The notes: generated by a model from the letters alone, not told the origin. A stretch of 47,137 nucleotides of DNA from JAAYHV01 sp035268985 (GCA_035268985.1 DATFJV010000134.1:1-47137), one strand, 5' to 3'; positions 32,977-42,858 are shown, counted from the stretch's first letter. Numbers and translations are program-made.

Positions 32977-34642
32977 AAGTGATATTCAAATTGCACAAGA
33001 AAACAGTATGGACAATATCAATGATATTGCTAAAAAAGTGGGTATTGATGAAAAGTACTTGGAACAATATGGTAATTTTAAAGCTAAATTAGATTATCGT
33101 ATTTTAAATGATTTTAAAGAAAAGGAAAATGGTAATGTGGTTTTAGTTACTGCTATTTCGCCCACTCCCGCAGGTGAGGGTAAAACTACAACAACTGTTG
33201 GATTAAGTGATGCCCTTAGTAGATTAGATGTTAAAGTTATGGCAGCATTAAGAGAACCTTCTTTGGGACCTGTATTTGGTATAAAAGGTGGTGCAGCAGG
33301 CGGTGGTTATGCACAAGTAGTTCCTATGGAAGATATAAATCTTCATTTTACAGGAGACATGCATGCCATAGGCGTTGCAAACAATTTAATTGCAGCGATT
33401 TTAGATAATCATATACAGCAAGGTAATAGTTTGAAAATAGATCCTAGAAAAATAACATGGACTAGAGTACTAGATATGAATGATAGACAATTACGATTAA
33501 TTACTGATGGTTTGGGCGGTAAACCAAATGGAACACCTAGAGAAGATGGGTTTGAAATTACAGTTGCCAGTGAAATTATGGCTATACTTTGCTTAGCTAA
33601 TGATATATGTGATTTAAAAAGAAGAATAGGAAATATTATTGTAGGTTATACTTATGATGATGAACCTGTTACTGTGGCAAATTTAAAGGTGCAAGGCGCA
33701 GTAACAGCACTTCTTAAAGAAGCATTAAAGCCTAATTTGGTTCAAACATTAGAAAAAACACCTGTATTAATTCATGGGGGACCATTTGCAAATATTGCTC
33801 ATGGTTGTAATTCAATTATGGCTACAAATTGTGCTAGAAAGCTTGCTGATGTTGTGGTTACTGAAGCCGGTTTTGCTGCAGATTTAGGTGCAGAAAAATT
33901 TATAGATATTAAATGTAGGAAATCGGGAATAAGGCCTTCTGCAGTAGTAGTAGTAGCAACGGTTAGGGCACTAAAGTATCATGGTGGCGTTGATAAAAGT
34001 AATCTAGGAGAAGAAAATCTAACTGCACTTAAAGCTGGTATGCCAAATCTATTACAACATGTTGAAAATGTTTCGGAAAATTTTGGAATACCTTCTGTCG
34101 TTTCAATTAACAGATTTCCAACAGATACTGAAGAAGAACTAAAATTAGTTGAAGATGAATGTAATAAACTTGGCGTGAATGTTGTACTTAGTGAAGTTTG
34201 GGCTAAAGGTGGCGAAGGCGGAGAAGCATTAGCTAAAGAGGTTTTAAATTTAATTAAAAAGAAAAATAATTTCAAATTCATTTACGAAGATGATGATTCA
34301 ATTAAGGATAAAATTGAAAAGATTGCGAAAACTATTTATAGAGCAGAACATGTGGATTATGACTTCAAGGCAAAGAAAGAAATGAAAAAAATTGAAGAAA
34401 TGGGTTATTCTCATTTGCCAATATGTATGGCAAAGACACAGTTTAGTTTTTCTGATGACAAAAACAAACTCGGAGCACCTAGAGGTTTCTTTATTACTAT
34501 TCGTGAAGTTAAAGTTGACGCAGGTGCAGGCTTTATTGTAGCTAAAACTGGTAATATAATGACTATGCCGGGATTGCCAAAAGTACCAGCAGCAGAGAAA
34601 ATAGATATTGACAACAATGGAGTAATAACAGGATTATTCTAA
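32966..34642 (+). CDS. fhs: Formate-tetrahydrofolate ligase
   Basis: Couples formate to tetrahydrofolate with ATP, giving 10-formyl-THF. The 558-residue protein has the P-loop-like SPTPAGEGKTTTTVGL segment (residues about 57-72), EPSLGPVFGIKGGAAGGGYAQV and the C-terminal GNIMTMPGLPKVPAAEKID. The length is typical. AAGGAG sits before the ATG. With folD, 770 bases downstream, it supplies C1 units for purines, or the methyl branch of acetogenesis if the organism has it. Confidence 0.98.
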   Translation: MEFKSDIQIAQENSMDNINDIAKKVGIDEKYLEQYGNFKAKLDYRILNDFKEKENGNVVLVTAISPTPAGEGKTTTTVGLSDALSRLDVKVMAALREPSLGPVFGIKGGAAGGGYAQVVPMEDINLHFTGDMHAIGVANNLIAAILDNHIQQGNSLKIDPRKITWTRVLDMNDRQLRLITDGLGGKPNGTPREDGFEITVASEIMAILCLANDICDLKRRIGNIIVGYTYDDEPVTVANLKVQGAVTALLKEALKPNLVQTLEKTPVLIHGGPFANIAHGCNSIMATNCARKLADVVVTEAGFAADLGAEKFIDIKCRKSGIRPSAVVVVATVRALKYHGGVDKSNLGEENLTALKAGMPNLLQHVENVSENFGIPSVVSINRFPTDTEEELKLVEDECNKLGVNVVLSEVWAKGGEGGEALAKEVLNLIKKKNNFKFIYEDDDSIKDKIEKIAKTIYRAEHVDYDFKAKKEMKKIEEMGYSHLPICMAKTQFSFSDDKNKLGAPRGFFITIREVKVDAGAGFIVAKTGNIMTMPGLPKVPAAEKIDIDNNGVITGLF

Positions 34643-34655
34643 GAGTATTTTATTT

Positions 34656-34681
34656 CGGCTTCCCTTGGGAAGCCGTTTTTT
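34656..34681 (+). terminator. Intrinsic terminator after fhs
   Basis: CGGCTTCC, loop CTTG, GGAAGCCG, then six T. Confidence 0.93.
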
Positions 34682-34682
34682 G

Positions 34683-34711
34683 TTGACTATAAAAATCAGT
34701 AAGTGTATATT
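34683..34711 (+). promoter_or_regulatory. SigA-type promoter for rnhA-folD
   Basis: TTGACT, 17 bases, TATATT, 18 bases before the rnhA start codon. Confidence 0.65.
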
Positions 34712-34728
34712 ATAACAAGGAGGTTATT

Positions 34729-35346
34729 ATGGCAAAAAAATATTATTGTGTAAGAGTAGGGAGAAACCCAGGAATTTATGACAACTGGGATGATTGTAAA
34801 AAAGAAGTAGATGGTTTTAATGGAGCAGAATATAAAGGGTTTAATAACATCAATGAGGCCAACGATTATATGGGAACAAAAACTGTAGATAATCGTGACA
34901 TAGATTCAATAATGAAAAAACACAAAGTTGAAGCTGTTGCCTATGTGGACGGGAGTTATGATAACTTAAATAAGTCCTATGGATATGGTGCTGTGATATT
35001 TCACGGAGAGATAACTCATAAAATATCAGGAAGTGGAAATGAAGAAGGTATGGCTATGATGAGAAATGTTGCTGGTGAAATTGAAAGTGCAATGAAAACA
35101 GTTGATTATTGCATTGAAAATAAAATAAAAAGTTTGTTAATATTTCACGATTATGAAGGCATAGGTAAGTGGGCGGATAAAAAATGGAAGACAAATTTAC
35201 GGGAAACTAGAAACTACAAAGAATATATTGCAAAAGCTAGGGAAGTAAATAAATTAAAAATTGAGTTTAAACATGTAAAAGGCCATTCTGGTAATAAATA
35301 TAATGAAATGGCAGATAAACTAGCTAGAGAAGCTTTATCTAAATAA
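34729..35346 (+). CDS. rnhA: Ribonuclease H1-like protein with viroplasmin N-domain
   Basis: Cleaves the RNA strand of RNA-DNA hybrids. The 205-residue protein starts with a viroplasmin-type hybrid-binding domain (YYCVRVGRNPGIYDNWDDCK, residues 5-24) and continues with the RNase H fold: AYVDGSY, the acidic GEIESAM, FHDYEGIGKW and the C-terminal HVKGHSGNKYNEMADKLA. All four acidic catalytic residues appear present. AAGGAGG precedes the start. RNase H1 and RNase HII genes are 1.8 kb apart, giving the cell both classes. Confidence 0.94.
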   Translation: MAKKYYCVRVGRNPGIYDNWDDCKKEVDGFNGAEYKGFNNINEANDYMGTKTVDNRDIDSIMKKHKVEAVAYVDGSYDNLNKSYGYGAVIFHGEITHKISGSGNEEGMAMMRNVAGEIESAMKTVDYCIENKIKSLLIFHDYEGIGKWADKKWKTNLRETRNYKEYIAKAREVNKLKIEFKHVKGHSGNKYNEMADKLAREALSK

Positions 35347-35408
35347 GGATTAAAAGGCAATATTTGTTCTAAGTTATTTAATGTCTGAGTAATATAGGAG
35401 GGGAATAG

Positions 35409-36269
35409 ATGATTAATTTACTACTAGGGAAACCAGTAAGCGATAATATTGATATTGAGATAATTGAGTCTATTAAAGAATTAAAAAATACTGGTGTATT
35501 TCCTAGAATCGCCATAGTCAGAATAGGTGAAAATTCAGGGGATGTTTTTTACGAGAAGGCTGCAATGAAAAAGGCAGATAAGCTTGGAATAGCTTGTGAA
35601 AGCATAGTATTAGAAAAAGATGTAAAACAATATGAATTGATCGGTATAATAGAAAAATTAAATACTGACGAGAATATAAATGGAGTTTTGTTATTAAGGC
35701 CTTTCCCAAATGAAATTGATGATGATTTAATTAGAAATAAATTAAAATCTGAAAAAGATATTGACGGTATTACAGATAGTTCATTAACTGGAATACTAAC
35801 TGTTACTAATAAAGGTTTTTCGCCATGTACCGCTAAGGCTTGTATGGAAATACTTGATTACTACGGATACATAATTGAAGGACAGAATATTACAATAATA
35901 GGTAGAAGTCTAGTAATAGGAAAACCTTTATCGTTAATGATGACAAATTCAAATGCTAACGTTACGGTTTGCCATAGCAGAACTAAAGAAGAAGATTTAA
36001 TTAATTATTGTAAAAATTCTGATATCGTTGTATTAGCTACTGGTAAAACTGAAAGTTTTGGCTCAAAATTTTTTAAAGAGGATACAGTAATTATAGATGT
36101 GGGGACAGGTTTAGGTAAAAATGGTAATATGGCGGGAGATATTGACTTTGAAGAAGTGGATAAATCAGGTATAAATATATATGCAACTCCAGTGCCAAGG
36201 GGTGTTGGTAGCGTAACCACAACCGTGCTTATGAAGAATTTAATAGAGGCAACAAAAAACCCTGAATAA
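35409..36269 (+). CDS. folD: Bifunctional methylene-THF dehydrogenase / methenyl-THF cyclohydrolase
   Basis: Interconverts 5,10-methylene-THF and 10-formyl-THF. The 286 residues include the FYEKAAMKKADKLGI active-site lysine region, LLLRPFP, DIDGIT, the NAD(P)-binding IIGRSLVIGKPLSLMM and the C-terminal ATPVPRGVGSVTTT. The family signature usually reads YxxxK with QLPLP; here LLRPFP replaces it, a tolerated divergence. TAGGAGG precedes the ATG. It works with Fhs. Confidence 0.95.
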   Translation: MINLLLGKPVSDNIDIEIIESIKELKNTGVFPRIAIVRIGENSGDVFYEKAAMKKADKLGIACESIVLEKDVKQYELIGIIEKLNTDENINGVLLLRPFPNEIDDDLIRNKLKSEKDIDGITDSSLTGILTVTNKGFSPCTAKACMEILDYYGYIIEGQNITIIGRSLVIGKPLSLMMTNSNANVTVCHSRTKEEDLINYCKNSDIVVLATGKTESFGSKFFKEDTVIIDVGTGLGKNGNMAGDIDFEEVDKSGINIYATPVPRGVGSVTTTVLMKNLIEATKNPE

Positions 36270-36283
36270 AATCAGGGTTTTAT
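36255..36283. terminator. Bidirectional terminator between folD and leuB
   Basis: AAAACCCTGA pairs with TCAGGGTTTT around ATAAAA. It overlaps the last codons of folD and the leuB stop codon and can serve both convergent operons. Confidence 0.88.
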
Positions 36284-37348
36284 ATTTTGTACTATCATAT
36301 CTCCAATTTTCTTAGTCCCAGTTACTTCTTCCCAGGGCTTGGCTATATCCATAGTTCTATATCCTTCGTTTAATGTTTTGTTAACTGCATCTTCTATAGC
36401 TCTTGCTTCATTTTTTAGATTAAATGTAGTTCTTAGCATCATGGCACAAGATAATATGGTTGCCATTGGATTTGCCACGTCTTTACCTGCAATATCAGGG
36501 GCTGAACCGTGAATTGGTTCATACATACCGAAGTTCCCATTACTTAAGCTACTTGATGGTAGCATTCCGATTGAGCCAGTTACTTGACTAGCCTCGTCAG
36601 ATAAAATGTCACCAAAAATATTTGAAGTAAGGATTACGTCAAACTGCTTAGGGTTTCTTACTAATTGCATTGCAGCATTATCAACATATTGATGATTTAA
36701 TTCAACTTCAGGATATTCTTTGGCGATTTTATTGACTATGCTTCTCCACATTCTTGAACTTTCAAGAACATTTGCCTTATCCACGCTGGTTAATCTTTTG
36801 CTTCTATTCATTGCCAAATCAAATCCGACTCTAGCAATTCGTTCAACTTCATAGTCCCAATATTGTTCAACATCATATGCGGTTTCTTTGTTATTTTCTT
36901 TTTTTCTTCCTTTATCACCAAAGTATATACCACCAGTTAATTCTCTTACTACTACTAGATTTAGTCCACCTTGTACAATTTCCTCTTTCAATGGGCATGC
37001 ATCTGAAAGGGATTCAAACATTAACGCTGGTCTTATGTTTGCATAAAGATTTAGGGCTTTTCTAAGGCCTAAAAGGGCCATTTCAGGTCTTTCGCTTCCT
37101 GGTAAATGATCCCATTTTGGACCGCCTACGGCACCTAATATAACAGAATCGCTGGATTTACAGACATTTACCGTTTCATCGGGCAAGCAATTGCCAATTT
37201 CATCAATGGCTATACCCCCTGCTAGAACATATTTATATTCAAAGCTATGATTATATAGTTCGCCAATTTTGTCAAGAACTTTAATTGCTTCTTCGGTTAC
37301 TTCAGGACCTATACCATCACCTTTGATGACTGACAAATTAATATTCAT
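36272..37348 (-). CDS. leuB: 3-isopropylmalate dehydrogenase
   Basis: Oxidatively decarboxylates 3-isopropylmalate to 2-oxoisocaproate, third step of leucine synthesis, with NAD. The 358-residue protein has VIKGDGIGPEV at the start, the substrate arginines in GLRKALNLYANIRP and VRELTGGIYFG, the metal-binding DNAAMQLVRNPKQFDVI and DILSDEASQVTGSIG, and the NAD-contact GSAPDIAGKDVANP. Its ATG overlaps the stop of leuD (TAATG). Last gene of leuACDB. Confidence 0.97.
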   Translation of the reverse strand: MNINLSVIKGDGIGPEVTEEAIKVLDKIGELYNHSFEYKYVLAGGIAIDEIGNCLPDETVNVCKSSDSVILGAVGGPKWDHLPGSERPEMALLGLRKALNLYANIRPALMFESLSDACPLKEEIVQGGLNLVVVRELTGGIYFGDKGRKKENNKETAYDVEQYWDYEVERIARVGFDLAMNRSKRLTSVDKANVLESSRMWRSIVNKIAKEYPEVELNHQYVDNAAMQLVRNPKQFDVILTSNIFGDILSDEASQVTGSIGMLPSSSLSNGNFGMYEPIHGSAPDIAGKDVANPMATILSCAMMLRTTFNLKNEARAIEDAVNKTLNEGYRTMDIAKPWEEVTGTKKIGDMIVQNIKP

Positions 37349-37836
37349 TATTCATCCTCCCCTATACTATTTAAAAGACCGCCTTTATCAATTATATCCT
37401 TGATGAAATTAGGAAAGGGGATAGCCTTGTATTCTTGGTTTTTTGTTATGTTTTTAATAATTCCTGTATCAAAATCAACTTGGACTTCATCGCCGTCTGA
37501 AATAGATTTACTAGCTTCAGGGCATTCTAGTATTGGAAGACCAATATTAATTGAATTTCTGTAGAAAATTCTAGCAAACGTTGTAGCGATAACGCAGCTT
37601 ATACCGGAGGCTTTGATTGATATAGGCGCATGCTCTCTGGAAGAACCACATCCAAAATTATCCAATGCTACTATAATATCACCTTTACTTACCTTATTTA
37701 CGAAATTACTGTCGATGTCTTCCATACAATGCGTAGCAAGTTCTTCATGACTTTGAGTGTTTAAATATCTAGCAGGGATTATAACATCTGTATCAACGTT
37801 GTTACCATATTTATGTGATTTACCTTTAAATATCAT
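37348..37836 (-). CDS. leuD: 3-isopropylmalate dehydratase small subunit
   Basis: Swivel subunit that forms the isopropylmalate isomerase with LeuC. 162 residues, the short form. Typical parts are VDTDVIIPARYLNT, FGCGSSREHAPI, ATTFARIFYRNSINIGLP. AGGAGG lies before the ATG; leuC ends 12 bases upstream. Confidence 0.96.
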   Translation of the reverse strand: MIFKGKSHKYGNNVDTDVIIPARYLNTQSHEELATHCMEDIDSNFVNKVSKGDIIVALDNFGCGSSREHAPISIKASGISCVIATTFARIFYRNSINIGLPILECPEASKSISDGDEVQVDFDTGIIKNITKNQEYKAIPFPNFIKDIIDKGGLLNSIGEDE

Positions 37837-37848
37837 TTTGATTACCTC

Positions 37849-39111
37849 CTATAATGGTGAACTGATTGTTCCGGTTATTGCAGAAGCAGCTGCAACTGAT
37901 GGGTTAGCTAAATATACTTTAGAGTCCACGTGGCCCATTCTTCCAACAAAATTTCTGTTTGTTGTAGCGACGCAGCTTTCGCCTGATGCCAAGATTCCCA
38001 TATGGCCACCAAGACAAGGCCCACAAGTAGGAGTAGAAACCACGCAGCCTGCATCTATGAAAATATCTAAATAGCCTAATTTAATACATTCTTTATATAT
38101 CTTTTGTGTGGCAGGTATAATTATTCCTCTTACATCTTCATGTATTTTTTTACCATTTAGTATTTCAGCAGCTTCTTTCATATCTGACAATCTGCCATTA
38201 GTACAAGAGCCTATAACAACCTGGTTTATTTTTATTGGTTCCATACCATTAATCTCATCAATGTCATGAGTGTTTTCAGGGAGATGAGGAAATGCCACCG
38301 TTGGCTTAATTGTTGATAAATCAATATTATATTCCTTTTCATATTCTGCATCATCATCAGGGTAATTGGATGTTATCTTTCTACAAACTTTACCGCTTAT
38401 ATACTCTTTTGTGAGTTCATCTACAGGGAATATACCATTTTTTGCCCCCGCTTCTATAGCCATATTTGATACACAAAGCCTGTCATCCATGGATAAATTT
38501 TTTATACCGTCGCCCATAAATTCCATAGACTTATATAAGGCACCATCTACACCTATCATACCTATAATATGCAAAATCACATCTTTACCAGAAACGTATT
38601 TATTTAACTTTCCACTTATATTAAATTTGATTCCACTAGGTACTTTAAACCATGCTTTACCTGTAGCCATACCTGCAGCTACATCGGTGCTCCCAACTCC
38701 TGTGGAAAAAGCGCCCAAGGCACCATATGTGCATGTGTGAGAGTCTGCACCTATAACTAATTCACCAGGTGCAACTAGGCCCTTTTCTGGTAGTAAGGCA
38801 TGTTCTATTCCCATATTGCCAACATCATAAAAATTAGTTATATTAAAACTTTTTGCAAAGGTTCTGCACTTTTTACATTGTTCTGCAGATTTAATATCTT
38901 TGTTTGGCGTGAAATGGTCCATTACTAAGGAAATTTTTTCTTTATTGAACACACCATCAAAGCCGTGATTTTCAAATTCATCAATTGATACAGGACCAGT
39001 TATATCGTTCGCTAAAACCATGTCTAAATTTGCGTTAATAAGTTGCCCGGCAACCACTTTCTCTAGACCTGCATGATTTGCAAGAATCTTTTGTGTCATT
39101 GTCATTCCCAT
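37849..39111 (-). CDS. leuC: 3-isopropylmalate dehydratase large subunit
   Basis: Aconitase-family [4Fe-4S] enzyme, second step of leucine synthesis. 420 residues, the two-subunit form. The cluster cysteines are visible in GSCTNGR and CGPCLGG; GADSHTCTYGALG is the other hallmark. It begins MGMTMTQKILANHAG after GGAG eight bases upstream. Twelve bases follow leuA. Confidence 0.97.
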   Translation of the reverse strand: MGMTMTQKILANHAGLEKVVAGQLINANLDMVLANDITGPVSIDEFENHGFDGVFNKEKISLVMDHFTPNKDIKSAEQCKKCRTFAKSFNITNFYDVGNMGIEHALLPEKGLVAPGELVIGADSHTCTYGALGAFSTGVGSTDVAAGMATGKAWFKVPSGIKFNISGKLNKYVSGKDVILHIIGMIGVDGALYKSMEFMGDGIKNLSMDDRLCVSNMAIEAGAKNGIFPVDELTKEYISGKVCRKITSNYPDDDAEYEKEYNIDLSTIKPTVAFPHLPENTHDIDEINGMEPIKINQVVIGSCTNGRLSDMKEAAEILNGKKIHEDVRGIIIPATQKIYKECIKLGYLDIFIDAGCVVSTPTCGPCLGGHMGILASGESCVATTNRNFVGRMGHVDSKVYLANPSVAAASAITGTISSPL

Positions 39112-39122
39112 TTTAGTTTCTC

Positions 39123-40820
39123 CTATTTTACAAAATTCATTTTATTATTAGCTCTGTTAAGGGCACTTACTAAAGCATTTACTGAAGCAAGTATTATATC
39201 AGAATGAGTTCCTATTCCCCAGAAACTATTACCGTAATTATCTTCTATTAGAATATATGCTGCGGCTCTTGAAGTTGATTGGCTTTCTAAGGCATGCTCG
39301 GAATATGTTACAAATCTATAATCATATTCAAAAGGTGCCTTTAGTAATGCTCTTGCAACGGCATCTAACCGTCCGTTACCGACGCTTGAGAATGTAAACT
39401 CATTATCATTTATTATAACATTCATATCAACTGCAAAAGATTCTTTGTCTCGTATATTAGTAACCTTTTTAAATGTTGCATCTGTAATATCAATCTGTTG
39501 AAAGTTGTTTACATATTCCCTTTTAAATTCTTCAAATACCTTATCTGCAGGTAGTTCTTTATGATTTTTATCTGAGATATCCTTAATTAGATATCCAACT
39601 TCTTCTCTCATTTCTTTCGGCAATACATAGCCATAGTTTTGTTCTATTATATATGCTACCCCACCTTTTCCGGATTGGCTGTTTATTCTAATAACATCTG
39701 CTTCATATTCTTTACCTATATCTTCAGGATCTATGGGAAGATATGGTACAGTCCATGTATCACAGCATTTGTCTTTATGATGTTTCATGCCTTTGGCTAT
39801 TGCATCTTGATGTGAACCAGAAAATGCTGCAAATACTAGCTTGCCACCATAGGGTTGTCTAGGTGCTACCTGCATATCCGTAAATTTTTCAAATTTTTCT
39901 ACCACTTCAGGCATATTAGTGAAATCCAATTGAGGGTTAATTCCATGGGAATAAAGGTTCATAGCCAAGTTGACTATATCAACATTGCCTGTTCTTTCTC
40001 CATTTCCGAATAATGTTCCTTCAATCCTATCTCCTCCAGCTAATAAACCAAGTTCAGCTTCTGCGATAGCAGTACCTCTATCGTTATGTGGGTGAAGGGA
40101 TATTACAAGTTTTTCCCTATTGTGCAAGTTGTTACACATGTATTCTATTTGATTAGCATATACATGGGGCATAGACATTGAAACTGTTGATGGCAGATTT
40201 ATTATTAATTTTTTATCTTTGCTTGGTTTTAATACATCAATTACTGCATTACATACATCCAATGCAAATTCCATTTCGGTTCCCGTAAAACTTTCAGGGG
40301 AATACTGAAACATTAAATCACCTTCGAAATTCTTGCTTTTTTCAACAAGAAGTTTTGCTCCATTTTCAGCTATTTTGATTATGTTAGCTTTATCAGCTTT
40401 AAAGACCTGTTCTCTTTGAGCTTTGGAAGTAGAGTTATATAAATGAACTATAGCTTTTTTTGCTCCTTTTAATGAATCGAAAGTCTTATCGATTATATGT
40501 TCCCTCGCTTGAGTGAGCACCTGTATAGTAACATCATCTGGTATTAGATTGTTTTCGATAAGAGTTCTTACAAACTCATATTCTGTGGTGGAAGCAGCTG
40601 GAAAGCCTACTTCAATTTGTTTAAAACCTAAAGAAACTAAATATTTAAAGAAATCTACTTTTTGTTTTAGGCTCATTGGTACTATGAGGGCTTGATTACC
40701 ATCTCTAAGATCAACACTGCACCATAAAGGTGCTTTTTCAATATGATCTTTTTTTATCCAATCTCCTTTAGAGACTGGAGGGGTGAAATAACCGACTTTG
40801 TATTTCTTGCAATTTTCCAT
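39123..40820 (-). CDS. leuA: 2-isopropylmalate synthase (long type)
   Basis: Condenses acetyl-CoA with 2-oxoisovalerate, the committed step of leucine synthesis. The 565-residue protein is the long LeuA2 form: WCSVDLRDGNQAL with the metal aspartate, EVGFPAAS, SLHPHNDRGTAIAEAELG with the metal histidines, GNGERTGN, and a C-terminal regulatory domain responsible for leucine feedback. AAGGAAGGG precedes the ATG. It is the first gene of the operon behind a T-box leader. Confidence 0.97.
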   Translation of the reverse strand: MENCKKYKVGYFTPPVSKGDWIKKDHIEKAPLWCSVDLRDGNQALIVPMSLKQKVDFFKYLVSLGFKQIEVGFPAASTTEYEFVRTLIENNLIPDDVTIQVLTQAREHIIDKTFDSLKGAKKAIVHLYNSTSKAQREQVFKADKANIIKIAENGAKLLVEKSKNFEGDLMFQYSPESFTGTEMEFALDVCNAVIDVLKPSKDKKLIINLPSTVSMSMPHVYANQIEYMCNNLHNREKLVISLHPHNDRGTAIAEAELGLLAGGDRIEGTLFGNGERTGNVDIVNLAMNLYSHGINPQLDFTNMPEVVEKFEKFTDMQVAPRQPYGGKLVFAAFSGSHQDAIAKGMKHHKDKCCDTWTVPYLPIDPEDIGKEYEADVIRINSQSGKGGVAYIIEQNYGYVLPKEMREEVGYLIKDISDKNHKELPADKVFEEFKREYVNNFQQIDITDATFKKVTNIRDKESFAVDMNVIINDNEFTFSSVGNGRLDAVARALLKAPFEYDYRFVTYSEHALESQSTSRAAAYILIEDNYGNSFWGIGTHSDIILASVNALVSALNRANNKMNFVK

Positions 40821-40850
40821 AATTTAATCCCTTCCTTTTTCTAAATATAT

Positions 40851-41038
40851 AAAAAGCCCCTTGAATAATCAAGAGGCGAAAAAACTCCGCGGTACCACTC
40901 TTATTGGTATAAATACCCACTTATCAATTTAGCTCTGGGGTGAGACATATATCTAGGTCTGTAGTTTTTCACCAAACAACTACTCTCTGTAAGGCCGGTT
41001 GATATATTTATTCCCTTCAACGCTCATATTTAATTGCT
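40851..41038 (-). promoter_or_regulatory. Leucine T-box riboswitch upstream of leuA
   Basis: The minus-strand leader of about 190 bases holds the conserved T-box AGAGTGGTACCGCGGAG (40885-40901), followed by a terminator hairpin GCCTCTTGA/TCAAGGGGC and T run (40851-40877). Stem I shows a distal TTTGGTGAAAA loop and, on its 3' side, CTCACC, giving CTC (40942-40944) as the likely specifier codon for leucine. Uncharged tRNA-Leu(GAG) would favour the antiterminator and turn on leuACDB. Confidence 0.93.
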
Positions 41039-41044
41039 AATGAT

Positions 41045-41073
41045 AATATAACGTATATATTAAGGAATGTCAA
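41045..41073 (-). promoter_or_regulatory. SigA-type promoter for leuACDB
   Basis: On the minus strand TTGACA, 17 bases, TATATT. Transcription would begin near 41038, at the start of the T-box leader. Confidence 0.8.
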
Positions 41074-41133
41074 CATAATTAATGTAAAAAAATAAAAAAT
41101 ATGAATTAATTTTGTATTAAATCACAAAAATAC

Positions 41134-41161
41134 TTGACTTTAATGCTCAATACGTTATAAT
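41134..41161 (+). promoter_or_regulatory. SigA-type promoter for ilvBNCD
   Basis: TTGACT, 16 bases, TATAAT, giving a short leader of about 24 bases before ilvB, with no room for a T-box or attenuator. Confidence 0.75.
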
Positions 41162-41191
41162 TATTTTAAAGATTAAAGTGAGGTAAGTATT

Positions 41192-42853
41192 ATGAGATTA
41201 TTAGGAGCCCAAATAATTACTGAAGTATTATTGGATCATGGAGTTGATACTGTTTTTGGATATCCAGGTGGTGCAGCTTTGAATGTCTATGATCAGCTAT
41301 ATAAATACAGAGATAAAATTAAACACATTATGACTGCCCATGAGCAAGGTGCATCCCATGCTGCTGATGGATATTACAGAGCAACAGGAAAAACTGGAGT
41401 TGTCTTTGCTACTAGTGGTCCCGGAGCGACTAATCTCGTCACAGGTCTTGCCACAGCTAATATGGATAGTATTCCTATGATTGCAATTACATCAAATGTA
41501 CCAGATGCATTTATAGGTAGAGACGCGTTTCAAGAGATATGCATAACTGGAATAACTATGCCTGTAACTAAGCACAATTTCTTTATAAATAATATTGCAG
41601 AACTTGAAGATACTTTAAGACTTGCTTTTAAAATAGCTAATAGTGGAAGAAAAGGTCCTGTGCTTATTGATATAACTAAAGATGTTACGGCGGATTCCCA
41701 TGAATTTGAAAATAAAAAACCTCTAGATTTAAAAGAGGATCCAAAAGCAGATGATAAAACTGTTTCGGAAATTGCAAATATTATAAATGGAGCAAAGAGA
41801 CCTGTAATATATTTTGGTGGTGGAGTTACAGCATCTGACGCATGTGAAGAAATGGCTGAATTTATCGAAAAGGCTGACATACCAGCGACATATACTCTTA
41901 TGGCAGCTGGTGTAATTGGTTATGACAATCCGAAGAATTTAGGTCTAATAGGTATGCATGGAACAATATCATCAAACCATGCTATAGATAAGGCGGATTT
42001 GATACTGGCTATGGGAACTAGATTTAGCGATAGAGTAGCTTTGAATCCTCAAAATTTTGGTAAAAAGGCAAATATAGTTCAAATAGATATAGATAGAAGT
42101 GAAATTGATAAAAACGTATCGGTGGATAAAAGTTGCATATGCGATATTAAGGATTTTTTAAATAAGATTCTTCCTATGGTTAATAGAACGGAACATAAAA
42201 ATTGGATGCGTCAAATAGGTGAATGGAAAGATCGAGAAAAAATCAAAGAACCAGATGATGGAAAACTCCATCCTAAAATGATTATGGAAACCATATGTGA
42301 TAAAACCGATAAAGATACTATTTATGTAACAGATGTAGGGCAGCATCAAATGTGGGCGGCTCAATACATTAAGCATAAAAATACAAAGAAGTTTTTGACT
42401 AGTGGTGGCTTAGGTACCATGGGGTATGGCTATGGAGCTGCAATAGGTGCACAAATTGGCAAAATGGATTCAAGGGTAATTCATATTACAGGTGACGGTT
42501 CATTTCATATGAATCTAAACGAAGCGGCTACAGCGGTTACTGAAAATATACCAATTATAACTGTTATATTAAATAATTCCGTTTTAGGGATGGTATATCA
42601 GTGGCAGACACTGTTTTATGAAAGTAGGTATTCTTCTACAGTGCCTAAAAGAAAAACCGATTATGTTAAATTAGCTGAAGGTTTCGGCTTAAGAGGCTAT
42701 AGGGCAGAGAATAAAGAAGAATTGCATGAAGCATTTGAAAAAGCTTTATTGGAAGACGGTCCTGTTTGGATAGAGTGCATTATACCTAAGGAAGAAAGAG
42801 TATTACCTATGATTCCTGGCGGTGGTAATGTGGAAGATATGATAGTAGGGTAG
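41192..42853 (+). CDS. ilvB: Acetolactate synthase large subunit
   Basis: Thiamine diphosphate enzyme making acetolactate and acetohydroxybutyrate for valine, isoleucine and leucine. 553 residues. Seen: VFGYPGGAALNVYDQLY, the active-site glutamate in AHEQGASHAADGY, GPGATNLVTGLA, and the ThDP motif GDGSFHMNLNEAATAVTENIP with ILNNSVLGMVYQWQ. Followed by ilvN after five bases, typical of biosynthetic rather than catabolic synthase. Confidence 0.97.
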   Translation: MRLLGAQIITEVLLDHGVDTVFGYPGGAALNVYDQLYKYRDKIKHIMTAHEQGASHAADGYYRATGKTGVVFATSGPGATNLVTGLATANMDSIPMIAITSNVPDAFIGRDAFQEICITGITMPVTKHNFFINNIAELEDTLRLAFKIANSGRKGPVLIDITKDVTADSHEFENKKPLDLKEDPKADDKTVSEIANIINGAKRPVIYFGGGVTASDACEEMAEFIEKADIPATYTLMAAGVIGYDNPKNLGLIGMHGTISSNHAIDKADLILAMGTRFSDRVALNPQNFGKKANIVQIDIDRSEIDKNVSVDKSCICDIKDFLNKILPMVNRTEHKNWMRQIGEWKDREKIKEPDDGKLHPKMIMETICDKTDKDTIYVTDVGQHQMWAAQYIKHKNTKKFLTSGGLGTMGYGYGAAIGAQIGKMDSRVIHITGDGSFHMNLNEAATAVTENIPIITVILNNSVLGMVYQWQTLFYESRYSSTVPKRKTDYVKLAEGFGLRGYRAENKEELHEAFEKALLEDGPVWIECIIPKEERVLPMIPGGGNVEDMIVG

Positions 42854-42858
42854 ATGTT

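Noticed and set aside
32900..35408. Tetrahydrofolate riboswitch before fhs or folD
   Set aside because: fhs overlaps rnhB, and the 62 bases before folD hold no recognisable THF-riboswitch core.
41100..41135. CodY box upstream of ilvB
   Set aside because: The best match (AATTTTGTATTAAAT) differs from the consensus at about six of 15 positions, no better than AT-rich background.
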